From positions 186,001 through 250,000 of the forward strand of contig OZ245813.1 of assembly GCA_965228445.1 (NCBI GenBank): a stretch of DNA of 64,000 nt. Reading direction: 5' to 3'. The DNA is from Thalassobaculum sp965228445 (GTDB lineage Bacteria; Pseudomonadota; Alphaproteobacteria; Thalassobaculales; Thalassobaculaceae). A program made the translations under genes and the position numbers. Under the pieces are notes generated by a model. That model ran no database searches. It had not been told where the DNA came from and saw nothing but the letters and a program-made list of their open reading frames with translations. This document shows, piece by piece, positions 7,931 to 17,453 of this stretch; position 1 is the first letter of the stretch, and every line of letters begins with the position of its first letter.

Positions 7931-8773
7931 CTATCGCTTCAACGGCGTGGGCGGCGGCAGCGGATCGACCCGGTCGGACGAGAGGTCGACCGGAAGGGTC
8001 AGGGTGCCGACATAGCCGTCCTCCGCGTCGCCCGACATGGACAGGGTCTGCTGGGCTAGCTGCTGCGGCGTGCTGTCCCGGAACACGCCGTCCCGCGGCA
8101 CGCTGACCCGGCGCAGGGCCGCCAGCGCCCCGGCATAGGGGCCCTCGGTCCGGTAGGCCTCTGCCAGGGCCATCTCGGGCAGGGCGATCTGGGACGTGAG
8201 AAGCGACCGCGCGCCGGCAACGGCGGCGTCCACGCTTTCGAAGATCTCGAAATGGATATGCGGCCACCGCCCGGCATAGCAGCCGGGCACGATCGTGGTG
8301 ACGCTCAGTTCGCCGTCGGAATCCGCGACGCCGACACCGCGCAGGTAGTTCGCGTCGGGGATGTCGTAGAGCGAATAGCGGCCGGCGGCGTCGCAGTGCC
8401 AGAGATAGATCGCGTGATCCTCCAGCGGGGTGCAGCCGTCGGCACTGACCAGGGTCAGTTCCAGCTCCAGCGTCACGCCGTCGGCCACCGGCATCATCGC
8501 CCCAAAGGAGGCGCGCAGGTCCTCGCGCACCACTCCGGGCTGCGGGAGGATGTTGAGCGCCCGCCCGCCACCCGCATCGCCGTTGCTGCCGTCTGCGGGA
8601 AACGGTCCGGCGGTCTCCCAGGGCAGGGCGAAGCACTGGGCGGCGTTGGCCGGAAGCCCACCCGCTGCGGCCAGACCCAGGCCGCCCAGCAATCTCAGCG
8701 CCCGGCGCCGTCCGATCATCCGCGGCAGATCGTGCTGGAAGCCGAGGTCGTGCTCGTCGATCGGCTGGCTCAT
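7931..8773 (-). CDS. Exported intradiol ring-cleavage dioxygenase-like protein
   Basis: 280 residues. The N-terminus holds a TAT-like leader: the RRRALRLLGGLGLAAAGG segment around residues 22-40, then a likely cleavage after ANA. The mature part carries the intradiol dioxygenase core: AIYLWHCDAAGRYSLYD (about 120-136), then YLRGVGVAD and YAGRWPHIHFEIFE with the candidate iron-binding His residues. Classical catechol and protocatechuate dioxygenases are cytoplasmic; exported members of the fold are common in bacteria and mostly lack a known substrate. It is convergent with ilvD and followed by about 67 bp with no clear terminator. Confidence 0.82.
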   Translation of the reverse strand: MSQPIDEHDLGFQHDLPRMIGRRRALRLLGGLGLAAAGGLPANAAQCFALPWETAGPFPADGSNGDAGGGRALNILPQPGVVREDLRASFGAMMPVADGVTLELELTLVSADGCTPLEDHAIYLWHCDAAGRYSLYDIPDANYLRGVGVADSDGELSVTTIVPGCYAGRWPHIHFEIFESVDAAVAGARSLLTSQIALPEMALAEAYRTEGPYAGALAALRRVSVPRDGVFRDSTPQQLAQQTLSMSGDAEDGYVGTLTLPVDLSSDRVDPLPPPTPLKR

Positions 8774-8887
8774 GTGGCGGTCCCCCGGATATGGCGAAAG
8801 GTGTGCGTCCGGACGTAAGACGCGCTTACCCCCGGTTTCCGTCGGTGCGGCAAATCGACATCGGGTGCCGGCCGGCCCGCAGGCTGC

Positions 8888-11800
8888 TCAGGCGGCGCTG
8901 ACCGCCGGCGGGGGCATGTCGTCCAGATAGTGCGACAGATCGGCGACCGTTTCGGTACCGAGCGTTCGGAACGTCCCGGCGGATTGCGTCAGGGCTTCCC
9001 GGTCGCCCGCGCGGGCACGGTCCTCCAGGCTTCCCGCCAGGCCGCCCAGTTCAGAGGCGCCGATGTTCAGGCACACCCCGCGCAGCGAGTGCAGGTCGCG
9101 CGCCAGTCCCGGCAGATCCTGCTCTCGGCCGGCCTGCGGGAAGGTGGCGGTGCCGCGTTCGATCTCCGCGCAGGCCTCGCGCACCAGGTCGACGAAGATG
9201 TCGCGGGGCGTGAGCGAGCGCAGGGTGGACAGGCGCTGGCGATCGATCCGCTCGGGAGCTGCTGCAGGCTCGTCCAGCTGCTTGTCCTGCGCCGGCGTCG
9301 TCTGGGGCGAACCGGCTTCCTTCTGGCCCGACGGGGTCTGCGGGCCGGGAGCGACCGCCGCCTTCAGGGTGTTCAGGAAGAGTTCGAAGTCCATCGGCTT
9401 GGTCAGATAGCGGAAGAACCCCTTGGCCATGCCCTCGGCCACGTCCGGCGGCATGGCCGAGGCGGTCAGGGCGATGACCGGAATGTCCCTGGTGGTCGGA
9501 TCCTCGAGCAGGCGCGACAGCACCTCGTGCCCCGTCATGTCCGGCAGGTGGAGGTCGAGCACGATGACGTCGGGGCGCGTTTCCGCCGCCCGCTTGAGGC
9601 CCGCCGCGCCGGTCTCCGCCTGCAGGAAGGTGACGTCGGGCAGGGCGCTGACCGCATGCTCAACGATGCGCGTGTTGATCGGGTTGTCCTCGATGCACAG
9701 CAGGGTGAACGCGCCGACATCCGTCATGTCAGGCAGGGCGGGCGCCCGGGCCGAGACCGGCTCGGGCTCGACCTCTGCGTCGTGGCTGCGCGGCAGGCTC
9801 AGCCAGAACGTGCTGCCGGTGGGTTCCGCCGGCAGGTAGCCGATCTGGCCCGACATGGCGGTCGCCAGCTTCTTGCTGAGTGCGAGGCCGATTCCCGTCC
9901 CTTCGATATTGCCGAACTCGGCTCCCAGCCGCTCGAACGGCGAGAACAGCCGTGCCGCCTTGAGGGCGGAGATGCCGGGGCCGGAATCCGTCACCAGAAT
10001 CGTTGTCTGGTTGTCGTCCTGCTCGACAGTGACCCGCACGAACCCGTTCGTCTTGTTGTACTTGATCGCGTTGGACAACAGGTTGAGCAGCACCTGGACC
10101 GAGCGCTGGTTGTCTGCCCGCACATTGCCGACGCCCGGGCCGATATCGACCTGCAGGTCGATCGAGCGGTGCTGGGCCAGGGGACGGACGCTCTCCACCG
10201 CGCGCTCGATCATGCTGCGCACGTTGATGCTTTCCAGGCTCACCTTCATCCGCCCGGCCTCGACGCTGGACAGGTCGAGCACATCGTTCACCAGGCTGAG
10301 CAGGAGCTGTCCGCTCGAGACGATGTACTCGCTGTATTCGGCGACCTGATCGTTCGACAGGTCGCGGGACCGCACACGCTGCAGGATCTCGCCGAAGCCG
10401 ATGATCGCGTTCAGCGGGGTCCGCAGCTCGTGGCTCATGCTTGCCAGGAAATCCGATTTGGCCTTGTTGGCGGCGTTGGCCGCGTCGCGGGCCTGGCGGA
10501 TCTCCTCATAGGCCATCTCGCGATCGGTGACGTCGAAGCGCAGGACCACGCGGCCGCCATCCGACGTCTTGCGCTCGACCATCTCGATGGCCCGGCCGTT
10601 GATATGGACCAGGGTGGTCGAGTTCGCCGCCATGTGGCGCTTCATGCGCCAGCGGAGCCACCCTTCCGGATCCTCGCGCGCCTCCTCGACCATGCCGCGC
10701 TCGATCGAGCGGCGCACGATGGATTCGAACGTGTCTCCGAGCTGCTCCACGAACCCGAGCCCCGTGGGCTGCTGCGACGGCGCGTTGCGGTAGATCAGCT
10801 CGTCGGCATCGTTGAACAGCATGAAGCCGCCCGGCAGCGCGTCCGTGGCGTCCTTAAGGCGCTCCTTGGCGTCGATGAAGTCGGTGATGTCGCGGGCGCT
10901 GCCGCGGTAGCCGGTGAAGGTGCCGTCGGCGTCGAAGACCGGAACGCCGCTGGTCCGGATCCAGCGGATGCCGGCCGGCGAGCGTCGGGGATACTCGAAG
11001 TCGGAGAAAGGGAGGTGCTGGTCGAGGACCGCCTGGTGTTCCTGCAGGGTGTTGGGGGTCGACATCAGCTCCCGGGCGCACATGTCGATTCGACGCTTGC
11101 CGATATGCCACTGGGCCGAGGCGTTCGAGGCCTGCTCGACCGCCTTCGACATCCAGACCATCCGGTGGTCGGCATCGGTCTCCCAGAACCAGTCGCCGGA
11201 CGCCTCGGCATAGTCGCGGAAGCGGGCCTCGCTGTAGCGCAGCCGTCGGGCGACGGCTTCCCGGCCGTCGATCTGGATGTAGAGCGCGGCGGCGATCGCG
11301 ACGAGCAGGAAGACCACAAGTGCCAGCCGCCAGACGCTGCCAACGAGCTCATCGAAGAACGGCGCCAGCGCGTCCTCCTGGCTGACCGAGGTGGTCAGCA
11401 CGAAGCGGCGGTCCTCCGTCGTGGCGAAGCCGACGATGGGCGAAGCGTCGCCGTGCAGGTTGTCGGGGGTGAAGATCCCGGAACCCGCGGCGCCAATCGC
11501 TCCGAACCGAAAGACCGGCTCCTTCGCCTCGGGTGCGCCGGGGTCGGCGCTGGCCGGATATCGGGCGAGCACCGCGCCGTCGAGCCTGGACAGGGTGACC
11601 ACGGCGTTGCGGCCCAGATCGGCGGCGGCGAACACCTGGGCGAAGTACAGCGGATCGACCGTGCCGTAGACCAGGCCGGAGAAGGCACGGTTGGCATCGG
11701 CCATGCTGCGGCCGGCGAAGAAGACGTTGGTGCCGAGGATGCTCGAGTAGAACTGCTCGGAGATGTAGGGCGGCGCATCCGGATCGTTGACGCTGCGCAG

Positions 11801-12214
11801 AATTCGGAAGGCGGTGGTGTGGGCGATGTTGAGCGCCGGCGGCATGACCGAATCCGACGTGGCGAGCCGGGATCCGTTCCGGTCGACCCAGCCGATCGTC
11901 TTCAGCACCGGCGACCCGCCATGCACAGCGACCAGCATCCGATGGATGGATTGCGCGCTGAGCTGGCCGGCCTCGGCCTCCCCGCGGATATGGGCGATCT
12001 CGCTGAGGGCGGAGTCTATGCCGTCGACGACGCGGGCGGTGTGCTGGGCCAGCAGTTCGGAGTTTCGACGCGCGTTCTCCTGCGTGCGCGCGATCTCCTC
12101 ATAATACTGGTTCCCCTTGTCCCAGGCGAAGGCGGAGACGAGCGCCAGCAGGCCGACCGTCGCGCCGATCAGCACCTGATGTTTCGGTCTCACGATCTGC
12201 CAGGAGAGGCCCAA
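8888..12214 (-). CDS. Hybrid sensor histidine kinase (Cache-like, PAS, HisKA, HATPase, REC, HPt)
   Basis: 1108 residues. Membrane segments at about 14-31 and 292-313 flank a roughly 260-residue periplasmic sensor of dCache type. Then come two PAS-like regions (325-450 and 455-570), a HisKA dimerisation domain with phospho-acceptor His595 (SMSHELRTPLNAIIGF), a HATPase domain (about 700-815), a receiver (LLCIEDNPIN; VIVLDLHLPDMTG) and a C-terminal HPt domain (DLHSLRGVC). It is a self-contained phosphorelay with no response regulator next to it. The start is a TTG at 12214, chosen because GGAG lies 7 nt upstream; no ATG occurs before residue 93. The stimulus is unknown. Confidence 0.92.
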   Translation of the reverse strand: MGLSWQIVRPKHQVLIGATVGLLALVSAFAWDKGNQYYEEIARTQENARRNSELLAQHTARVVDGIDSALSEIAHIRGEAEAGQLSAQSIHRMLVAVHGGSPVLKTIGWVDRNGSRLATSDSVMPPALNIAHTTAFRILRSVNDPDAPPYISEQFYSSILGTNVFFAGRSMADANRAFSGLVYGTVDPLYFAQVFAAADLGRNAVVTLSRLDGAVLARYPASADPGAPEAKEPVFRFGAIGAAGSGIFTPDNLHGDASPIVGFATTEDRRFVLTTSVSQEDALAPFFDELVGSVWRLALVVFLLVAIAAALYIQIDGREAVARRLRYSEARFRDYAEASGDWFWETDADHRMVWMSKAVEQASNASAQWHIGKRRIDMCARELMSTPNTLQEHQAVLDQHLPFSDFEYPRRSPAGIRWIRTSGVPVFDADGTFTGYRGSARDITDFIDAKERLKDATDALPGGFMLFNDADELIYRNAPSQQPTGLGFVEQLGDTFESIVRRSIERGMVEEAREDPEGWLRWRMKRHMAANSTTLVHINGRAIEMVERKTSDGGRVVLRFDVTDREMAYEEIRQARDAANAANKAKSDFLASMSHELRTPLNAIIGFGEILQRVRSRDLSNDQVAEYSEYIVSSGQLLLSLVNDVLDLSSVEAGRMKVSLESINVRSMIERAVESVRPLAQHRSIDLQVDIGPGVGNVRADNQRSVQVLLNLLSNAIKYNKTNGFVRVTVEQDDNQTTILVTDSGPGISALKAARLFSPFERLGAEFGNIEGTGIGLALSKKLATAMSGQIGYLPAEPTGSTFWLSLPRSHDAEVEPEPVSARAPALPDMTDVGAFTLLCIEDNPINTRIVEHAVSALPDVTFLQAETGAAGLKRAAETRPDVIVLDLHLPDMTGHEVLSRLLEDPTTRDIPVIALTASAMPPDVAEGMAKGFFRYLTKPMDFELFLNTLKAAVAPGPQTPSGQKEAGSPQTTPAQDKQLDEPAAAPERIDRQRLSTLRSLTPRDIFVDLVREACAEIERGTATFPQAGREQDLPGLARDLHSLRGVCLNIGASELGGLAGSLEDRARAGDREALTQSAGTFRTLGTETVADLSHYLDDMPPPAVSAA

Positions 12215-12307
12215 ACCCGAACTCCACCGAAGAATATTCGAGGGAGTTTTGATCCATATCGATTAGGAATACCTTAACGGCCGGGGAATTTCGCGCCGGC
12301 GGCGGGC

Positions 12308-13240
12308 TCAGCCGTAGTCCACCGGGGTTGCGTCGCGGCCCTCGCGGTGCCACTGCCAGTAGGTGTCCTTCAGTCGGGTCGAGATCGGCCCCGGGCGGTC
12401 GTTGGACAGGATCGTGCCGTCGATCCGGGCGGCCGGCATGACTCCGCCGGCGGTGGTCGAGGTGAAGATCTCGTCGGCCTCACGCAGTTCGTCGGCCGTG
12501 ATCGCCCGGATTTCCCAGGGGATGCCCAAAGCGTCGCACAGGTCGAAGACCGTCTGCCGGGTTATGCCTTCCAGCGCACCCCGGTCGGGGGAGACGACCG
12601 TGCCGTCCTTGACCATGAAGACGTTGAAGCCGGGGCCTTCGGTCACCAGACCGTCGGCATCCAGTAGCACCGCATTGTCGGCGCCGGCATCCTCGGCCTC
12701 GAACATGGCCCGCACCAGGTCGCCCCAGTGGAAGTTCTTGATGGTGGGATCGACGCTTTCCGGCGCGATGCGCGGGGTCCTGGCGACGATCAGATGCGCG
12801 CCGCGTTCCTGCACGTCGGTCGGAATGACGTCGATCCACGGAATGGCGTAGGCGTAGAATCGGTTCTGCATCAGGCTCGGCCGCCGCGGCATGCCGGGCA
12901 GCGGTACCCCGCGGGTGGCGATCATCGCCACATAGGCCTCGCGCAGGCCGGACAGTCGGACGCATTCGGTGAGGATGTCCGCAATCTCCCGGCGCGAGTA
13001 GGACAGGTTCATGCGCAGCCCGGCGACCGACCTTTCGAACCGGGTCAGGTGGTGATCCAGCCGGAAGAACGCGCCGCCCCAGACATGCACCACGTCGTAG
13101 GTCACGTCCGACTTGCCGAAGCCCCAGTCGAAGATAGAAATCGACGCCTCGCCGGCCGGGACATAGCGGCCGTTGCAGAAGGCGGCCCCTTTGGAGAAAT
13201 CGGCGCCGGCCTGGGGATCGGGCGCGGTCAGATCGTTCAT
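12308..13240 (-). CDS. Class IV PLP aminotransferase, (R)-amine transaminase / branched-chain type
   Basis: 310 residues. Fold-type IV PLP enzyme with Schiff-base Lys168 (DPTIKNFHWGDLVRA) and Glu201 (LVTEGPGFNVF), which contacts the pyridine nitrogen. The C-terminus has STTAGGVMPAARIDG, the phosphate-cup region. SDVTYDVVHVWGGAFFRLDHHL near residue 44 and the IKNFHWGDL block closely resemble fungal (R)-selective amine transaminases as I remember them, more than BCAT or D-alanine transaminase. The true substrate could still be a branched-chain or other amino acid. It is divergent from the SnoaL-like gene across 86 bp. Confidence 0.85.
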   Translation of the reverse strand: MNDLTAPDPQAGADFSKGAAFCNGRYVPAGEASISIFDWGFGKSDVTYDVVHVWGGAFFRLDHHLTRFERSVAGLRMNLSYSRREIADILTECVRLSGLREAYVAMIATRGVPLPGMPRRPSLMQNRFYAYAIPWIDVIPTDVQERGAHLIVARTPRIAPESVDPTIKNFHWGDLVRAMFEAEDAGADNAVLLDADGLVTEGPGFNVFMVKDGTVVSPDRGALEGITRQTVFDLCDALGIPWEIRAITADELREADEIFTSTTAGGVMPAARIDGTILSNDRPGPISTRLKDTYWQWHREGRDATPVDYG

Positions 13241-13326
13241 GACGGGTCCTCTTCCTGCGTTCCCGTACAGAGTGCGCCTGGGCTAGGACTGAGGAAAATA
13301 GACAAAATCGCCAAGGGAGAGACCGC

Positions 13327-13875
13327 ATGCCCCAGGATCGCAATCAGGACCACATTCAGGATCACATCACCGCCGAGACGCTCGTCGACCGCGAGAAGAT
13401 CAAGACGCTGAAGGCCCAGTACTGCCGCTTCCTCGATACCAAGCAGTGGGACCGGCTGGGCGGGCTGTTTCTCGAGGAGGCGACGTTCGAGGGCTTCGGC
13501 TCGGCGCCCACCGGCTCCAACGCCGCCCAGTTCGTCGCCGGTGCCAGCGCGCGGCTGCAAAAGGCGCTGACCGTACACCACTGCCATATGGCGGAGATCG
13601 CCTTCGAGGCGCCGGACCGGGCGCGGGCGGTCTGGGCGATGGTCGACGTGGTCCAGTTCCTCGACGGGCGCGAGCCGGTCGAAGCGCCGGGGCACAGCGG
13701 CTTCACCGGCTACGGGCACTACGAGGATTCGTACCGGCGGGTCGACGGGGTCTGGTATTTCGCCACCAAGCGCCTGTCGCGGATCCGCATAGACCCGATC
13801 CCGCACGATCACCCGGCCGCGTTGACCAACCGGCTGAAGGCGCATGCCGACTGGGTGCGGTTCTCCGAGGCCTGA
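13327..13875 (+). CDS. SnoaL-like / NTF2-fold protein
   Basis: 182 residues with the small alpha+beta barrel pattern of the SnoaL-like family: helix EKIKTLKAQYCRFLDTKQWD (about 24-43), LFLEEATFEG, a central HHCHMAEIAF strand and a final YRRVDGVWYFATKRLSRIRID. Such proteins are cyclases, dehydratases, isomerases or binding proteins and cannot be assigned more closely. GGGAGAG lies just upstream of the ATG. It is convergent with the second kinase (18-bp gap) and divergent from the aminotransferase, and may share that gene's control region. Confidence 0.78.
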   Translation: MPQDRNQDHIQDHITAETLVDREKIKTLKAQYCRFLDTKQWDRLGGLFLEEATFEGFGSAPTGSNAAQFVAGASARLQKALTVHHCHMAEIAFEAPDRARAVWAMVDVVQFLDGREPVEAPGHSGFTGYGHYEDSYRRVDGVWYFATKRLSRIRIDPIPHDHPAALTNRLKAHADWVRFSEA

Positions 13876-13893
13876 TCGGGCCGGACCCGTGGG

Positions 13894-15471
13894 TCAGTCG
13901 CCGGTGCCGGTGCGGTCCATCGGGTGGTCCGGAACCAGGGCCAGATGCCGGGCGGCGGGCAGGTGCACCGTGACCCGGGTGCCGATGCCGAATTCGCTCT
14001 CCAACGTCAGCGTGCCACCGTGCAGTTCGGCCATTTTGCGGGCCAGCGGCAGGCCGAGGCCAGTGCCTTTCTTGCGATGCGACGCCCCGCCCTCGGCGCG
14101 GCCGAACGGTTCCATCACCTGGTCGAGGGAACTGGCGGGAATGCCGGAGCCGGTGTCGGCGACGACGAACGCGACGCATCCGTCCGGCTCGACCCGGACC
14201 TCGACCGCCACCGTTCCGTCCTTCGGCGTATGCTTCACCGCATTGCCCAGCAGATTGATCAGGATCTGCCGCATCTTCACCGGATCGATCAGCAGCGCCA
14301 TGCCGTTGCGGTCCATGCGGGTCTCGAGGCGCACGCCGCCCTCGTGGGCGAGGGGAGCGATCACCCGGAGGGTCTCGGCGAGCAGGGCGGCGACGTCGGT
14401 GGGCTCCTCCGACAGGGTCTCGCGGCCGACCTCGATCCGGGCGATGTCGAGCAGGTCGTTGATCACCTTCAGCAGGTGCTGGCCGCTGTACAGGATGTCG
14501 TCGGCGAACTCCTTGTAGCGTCCGGGCTCCATGCGGCCGAAGAGTTCGCGCGACATGATCTCGGAGAAGCCGATGATGGCGTTGAGCGGGGTCCGCAGCT
14601 CGTGGCTCATGGACCACAGGAACTGGGTCTTGGAGTCGTTGGCCCGGTCGGCCTCGCGTTTGGCAATCTCCAGCTCCCGGGTCCGCTCCTGAACCCGACG
14701 CTCCAACTCCTGGTTCAGGGCCGCGAGCGCGCTCTCCGACGCCTGCAGCCGTTCCAAGGACTCCTGAAGCTGCCGCTCGCGCTCGGTCTCCGACAGGACG
14801 AGACTGTTATAGGCGCCGACCACGAGACCCATCTCGTCGCGGCTGTTCCACAGGATGATGCTGCGCGACCCGGACCGGGCCGACCGCAGGATGCCGTCGG
14901 TCAGGCGGTTGACCGGGCGCCAGATCAGGAACCGGTAGGACAGGCCGCCGGCGATCAGCACGGCCAGGAAGGCGACCGAGATCGCGGTCAGGCCCAGCAG
15001 CATCTCCAGGTTGCGCACCTCGATCAGTTCGGCGTCTGTGAAACCCGCCCGCAGCATCCAGGTGCCGTGATCGTCGACGGGAAGCTCGAAGTAGTGACCT
15101 TCGGGCGCCGCGGCGCAGCCCTGGGCGGCCGGCAGGGCGGCAGCCACCGACGCGCCGTTCCTCAGCTCGGCGCAGAGGAAGGCGCGGTCGGAGGCGAGGG
15201 GGGCGAGCAGATCGCCGACGAGGGCCGGATTGGCGTAGGCATCATGTCGCGAGATCGCACTGGCGGCCCGGGCGGACAGGTTGCCGACCCGGGACGTCAG
15301 TAGGGCATCGTCCGTCTGGTGCATCAGATTGAAGATCAGCCAGGCGCACGGCACGATGATCAGCAGGAAGGCGAGACTGACGATGGCAAGGAACCGGATA
15401 TGCAGCCGCTGCAGCCAGGGCGGCCGCGACGGCATATCCCGATCTTGGGGTGCCTGGGCAGCCTGGCTCAC
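13894..15471 (-). CDS. Membrane sensor histidine kinase
   Basis: 525 residues. Two membrane segments (about 25-47 and 157-180) enclose a periplasmic region of roughly 110 residues with two cysteines (C100, C119). A HAMP-like linker and a coiled coil (about 228-280, Glu/Arg/Gln-rich) lead to HisKA with His290 (WSMSHELRTPLNAIIGF), then HATPase with DTGSGIP and KGTGLGLPLARKM. No receiver is attached and no response regulator is nearby. The start is GTG at 15471, with GAGGT 4 nt upstream and only 2 nt after the stop of the secreted-protein gene, so the two are almost certainly co-transcribed and probably translationally coupled. Confidence 0.9.
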   Translation of the reverse strand: MSQAAQAPQDRDMPSRPPWLQRLHIRFLAIVSLAFLLIIVPCAWLIFNLMHQTDDALLTSRVGNLSARAASAISRHDAYANPALVGDLLAPLASDRAFLCAELRNGASVAAALPAAQGCAAAPEGHYFELPVDDHGTWMLRAGFTDAELIEVRNLEMLLGLTAISVAFLAVLIAGGLSYRFLIWRPVNRLTDGILRSARSGSRSIILWNSRDEMGLVVGAYNSLVLSETERERQLQESLERLQASESALAALNQELERRVQERTRELEIAKREADRANDSKTQFLWSMSHELRTPLNAIIGFSEIMSRELFGRMEPGRYKEFADDILYSGQHLLKVINDLLDIARIEVGRETLSEEPTDVAALLAETLRVIAPLAHEGGVRLETRMDRNGMALLIDPVKMRQILINLLGNAVKHTPKDGTVAVEVRVEPDGCVAFVVADTGSGIPASSLDQVMEPFGRAEGGASHRKKGTGLGLPLARKMAELHGGTLTLESEFGIGTRVTVHLPAARHLALVPDHPMDRTGTGD

Positions 15472-15473
15472 GG

Positions 15474-15872
15474 CTACCTCGTGACCTTCCCGGCGGCCAT
15501 CAGGTCCTGCAGCAGTGCGCGGTCGGCGACGGCGGTGTGGAACACCGCGTACCCGCTGCCCTGGCGGGCCATGTAATAGTCGATCGGAATGTTGTTCCCG
15601 GCATCGTCACGGAAATCGAAGCACAGGACGAAGTGATCGCCGTAGACCAGGATCATCGGGTGGGCGGTCACCGGGTGGAGCCGCTGAACCTCGCCGCTGG
15701 TGCGGTCGAGATGGAGGATCACGCCGTCGACCGTGCTGCGGTCGATATGGCGCTGCATCGCCGCCTGCAGCGCGGCCTTCTCGGTCAGGCTCGGCGGGGT
15801 TCCGGCGGAGGCCGCCGCGGTTCCCAGCCAGAACAGGGCCGCGGCCAGCAGAGTTACGCGTATCGCAGTCAT
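15474..15872 (-). CDS. Small secreted protein of unknown function, paired with a sensor kinase
   Basis: 132 residues from the ATG at 15872 (an upstream GTG at 15902 would add ten residues). An N-terminal signal peptide (MTAIRVTLLAAALFWLGTAA, cleavage likely after ASA) implies periplasmic location. The mature part has no family I recognise; it is a compact alpha/beta sequence with MILVYGDHFVLCFDFRD and one cysteine. It lies directly upstream of the membrane kinase with a 2-nt gap, so it may act as a ligand-binding or inhibitory partner of the kinase's periplasmic domain (inference from position only). Confidence 0.7.
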   Translation of the reverse strand: MTAIRVTLLAAALFWLGTAAASAGTPPSLTEKAALQAAMQRHIDRSTVDGVILHLDRTSGEVQRLHPVTAHPMILVYGDHFVLCFDFRDDAGNNIPIDYYMARQGSGYAVFHTAVADRALLQDLMAAGKVTR

Positions 15873-15972
15873 CGAGGGGGACTCATCACCGTTGCGTTGC
15901 ACTTAAAATGCACACGCCAACTTAAAAAACGGTGAAGTCGCGTCCCGACGAGCGGCGGGGTGCCCGGGCCGG

Positions 15973-17325
15973 TCAGCCGGCCAGCATCTCTCTCAGGGTG
16001 TCCACGAGCCGGGCCTCTTCGACCACGGTCTGATCGCCGGTGGCCAGGGTCTTCACCTGCCAGGTGCCGGCGGCGAATTCGTCCTCGCCGGCGACCAGGG
16101 CCAGCTTGAAGCCCTTGCGGTCGGCGTATTTGAACTGCTGGCCGACCTTGCGCTGCTCGGTGGCGACCTCCGCCCCGATCCCCGCCTTGCGCAGTTTGCC
16201 GGCGACGGTCAGATAGCGGTCGAGCTTGTCCAGGTCGAGCACGGTGACGAGCACCGGCGCGGTGGTCGCCTGTTCGACCGGCAGCAGCCCCGCCTCCATC
16301 AGGCGGGTGACCAGACGGGTCAGGCCGATGGAGATGCCCACGCCCGGCAGCTTGCGGTTGGTGTAGAGCCCGGCAAGGTTCTCGTACCGCCCGCCGGAGC
16401 AGATGCTGCCGATTGACGGGTGGTCGACCAGGGTCGTCTCGTAGACCGTGCCCGTGTAGTAGCTGAGGCCGCGGGCGACGGAGAGGTCGAGGATGAAGGT
16501 CTCCGGCGTCAGGCCGAGGCTGGCCGCCGCCCGGGCGACGGTGGTGAGTTCCTCCACGCCGGCCGCGTAGGTCTCGTTCAGGCCGTCGGCCGGGGCCAGC
16601 TCCAGCAGCTTGCCGATGACCTCCTCGGCCGGGCCGCGCAGGGAGACATAGGCCATGATCTGGTCGAGCTGGCTGTCTTCCAGCGTGTAGGTCTCGGCCA
16701 GTTCCTTGCGGATCTCGTCCGGGCCGACCTTGTCGATCTTGTCGATCACCCGCATGGCGTCGGCGATGGCGGCGGTCGGGATACCGGTGCCCGACAGGAA
16801 GCCTTCCAGCAGCTTGCGGTTGCTCATGCGGATCTGGAACGGCCCGATATTCATCTCCTTGAAGATCCCGTCGATGATCGCGGGGATCTCCGCATCGGTG
16901 ATCAGGCTCAGCGTCTGATCACCGACCACGTCGATGTCGCACTGGATGAACTCGCGGTAGCGCCCGGCCTGCGCCCGCTCGCCGCGCCAGACCGGCTGGA
17001 TCTGATAGCGGCGGAACGGGAAGGTCAGCTCGCCCGCATGCTGGGCGACGAAGCGCGCCATCGGCACGGTGAGGTCGAAGCGCAGGGCGAAATCGGTGTC
17101 CTCGCCGCCATCGGCGATGCGGTGGACGCCATAGACCTGGCGGTCGACGCTGTCGCCGCCTTCCTTGGCCAGCAGCACCTCGCGCAGCTCGAAGGCCGGG
17201 GTGCTCAACGGCACCGCACCGGCCAGCTCGAAATGCTTCCGCACGATTTCGACGCAGCGGTTGAAGGTGATCTGCTCGGCGGGCAGGAACTCCCGCAGGC
17301 CGCTGATGGAACGGGGGCGAATCAT
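15973..17325 (-). CDS. hisS: Histidyl-tRNA synthetase
   Basis: 450 residues, class II aminoacyl-tRNA synthetase that charges tRNA-His. Motif 2 appears as FRRYQIQPVWRGERAQAGRYREF, with LRFDLTVPMARFVA just before it. The histidine-specific motif reads ARGLSYYTGTVYE, and motif 3 lies around PGVGISIGLTRL. The C-terminal anticodon-binding domain (about 345-440) contains TEQRKVGQQFKYADRKG. It is a housekeeping gene and stands alone between the secreted-protein gene and the hydantoinase operon. Confidence 0.96.
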   Translation of the reverse strand: MIRPRSISGLREFLPAEQITFNRCVEIVRKHFELAGAVPLSTPAFELREVLLAKEGGDSVDRQVYGVHRIADGGEDTDFALRFDLTVPMARFVAQHAGELTFPFRRYQIQPVWRGERAQAGRYREFIQCDIDVVGDQTLSLITDAEIPAIIDGIFKEMNIGPFQIRMSNRKLLEGFLSGTGIPTAAIADAMRVIDKIDKVGPDEIRKELAETYTLEDSQLDQIMAYVSLRGPAEEVIGKLLELAPADGLNETYAAGVEELTTVARAAASLGLTPETFILDLSVARGLSYYTGTVYETTLVDHPSIGSICSGGRYENLAGLYTNRKLPGVGISIGLTRLVTRLMEAGLLPVEQATTAPVLVTVLDLDKLDRYLTVAGKLRKAGIGAEVATEQRKVGQQFKYADRKGFKLALVAGEDEFAAGTWQVKTLATGDQTVVEEARLVDTLREMLAG

Positions 17326-17453
17326 GGCGTGCCGCTTCCCTTGTCGAAGTGCGTGTCGGCGCTCGCTGGCGCTGGGGCCTCTGAACTAGAAGTTTGGACG
17401 GGCGGGGGCAATAGGAGAGTGCGGGGAGGGGGCGGGACTGTTCAGCTGACTCT

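Noticed and set aside
8930..12277. 1115-codon open frame opposite the hybrid kinase
   Set aside because: It mirrors the kinase gene and consists of Arg/Gly/Asp/Gln-rich text without domains, the usual artefact of strong GC codon bias.
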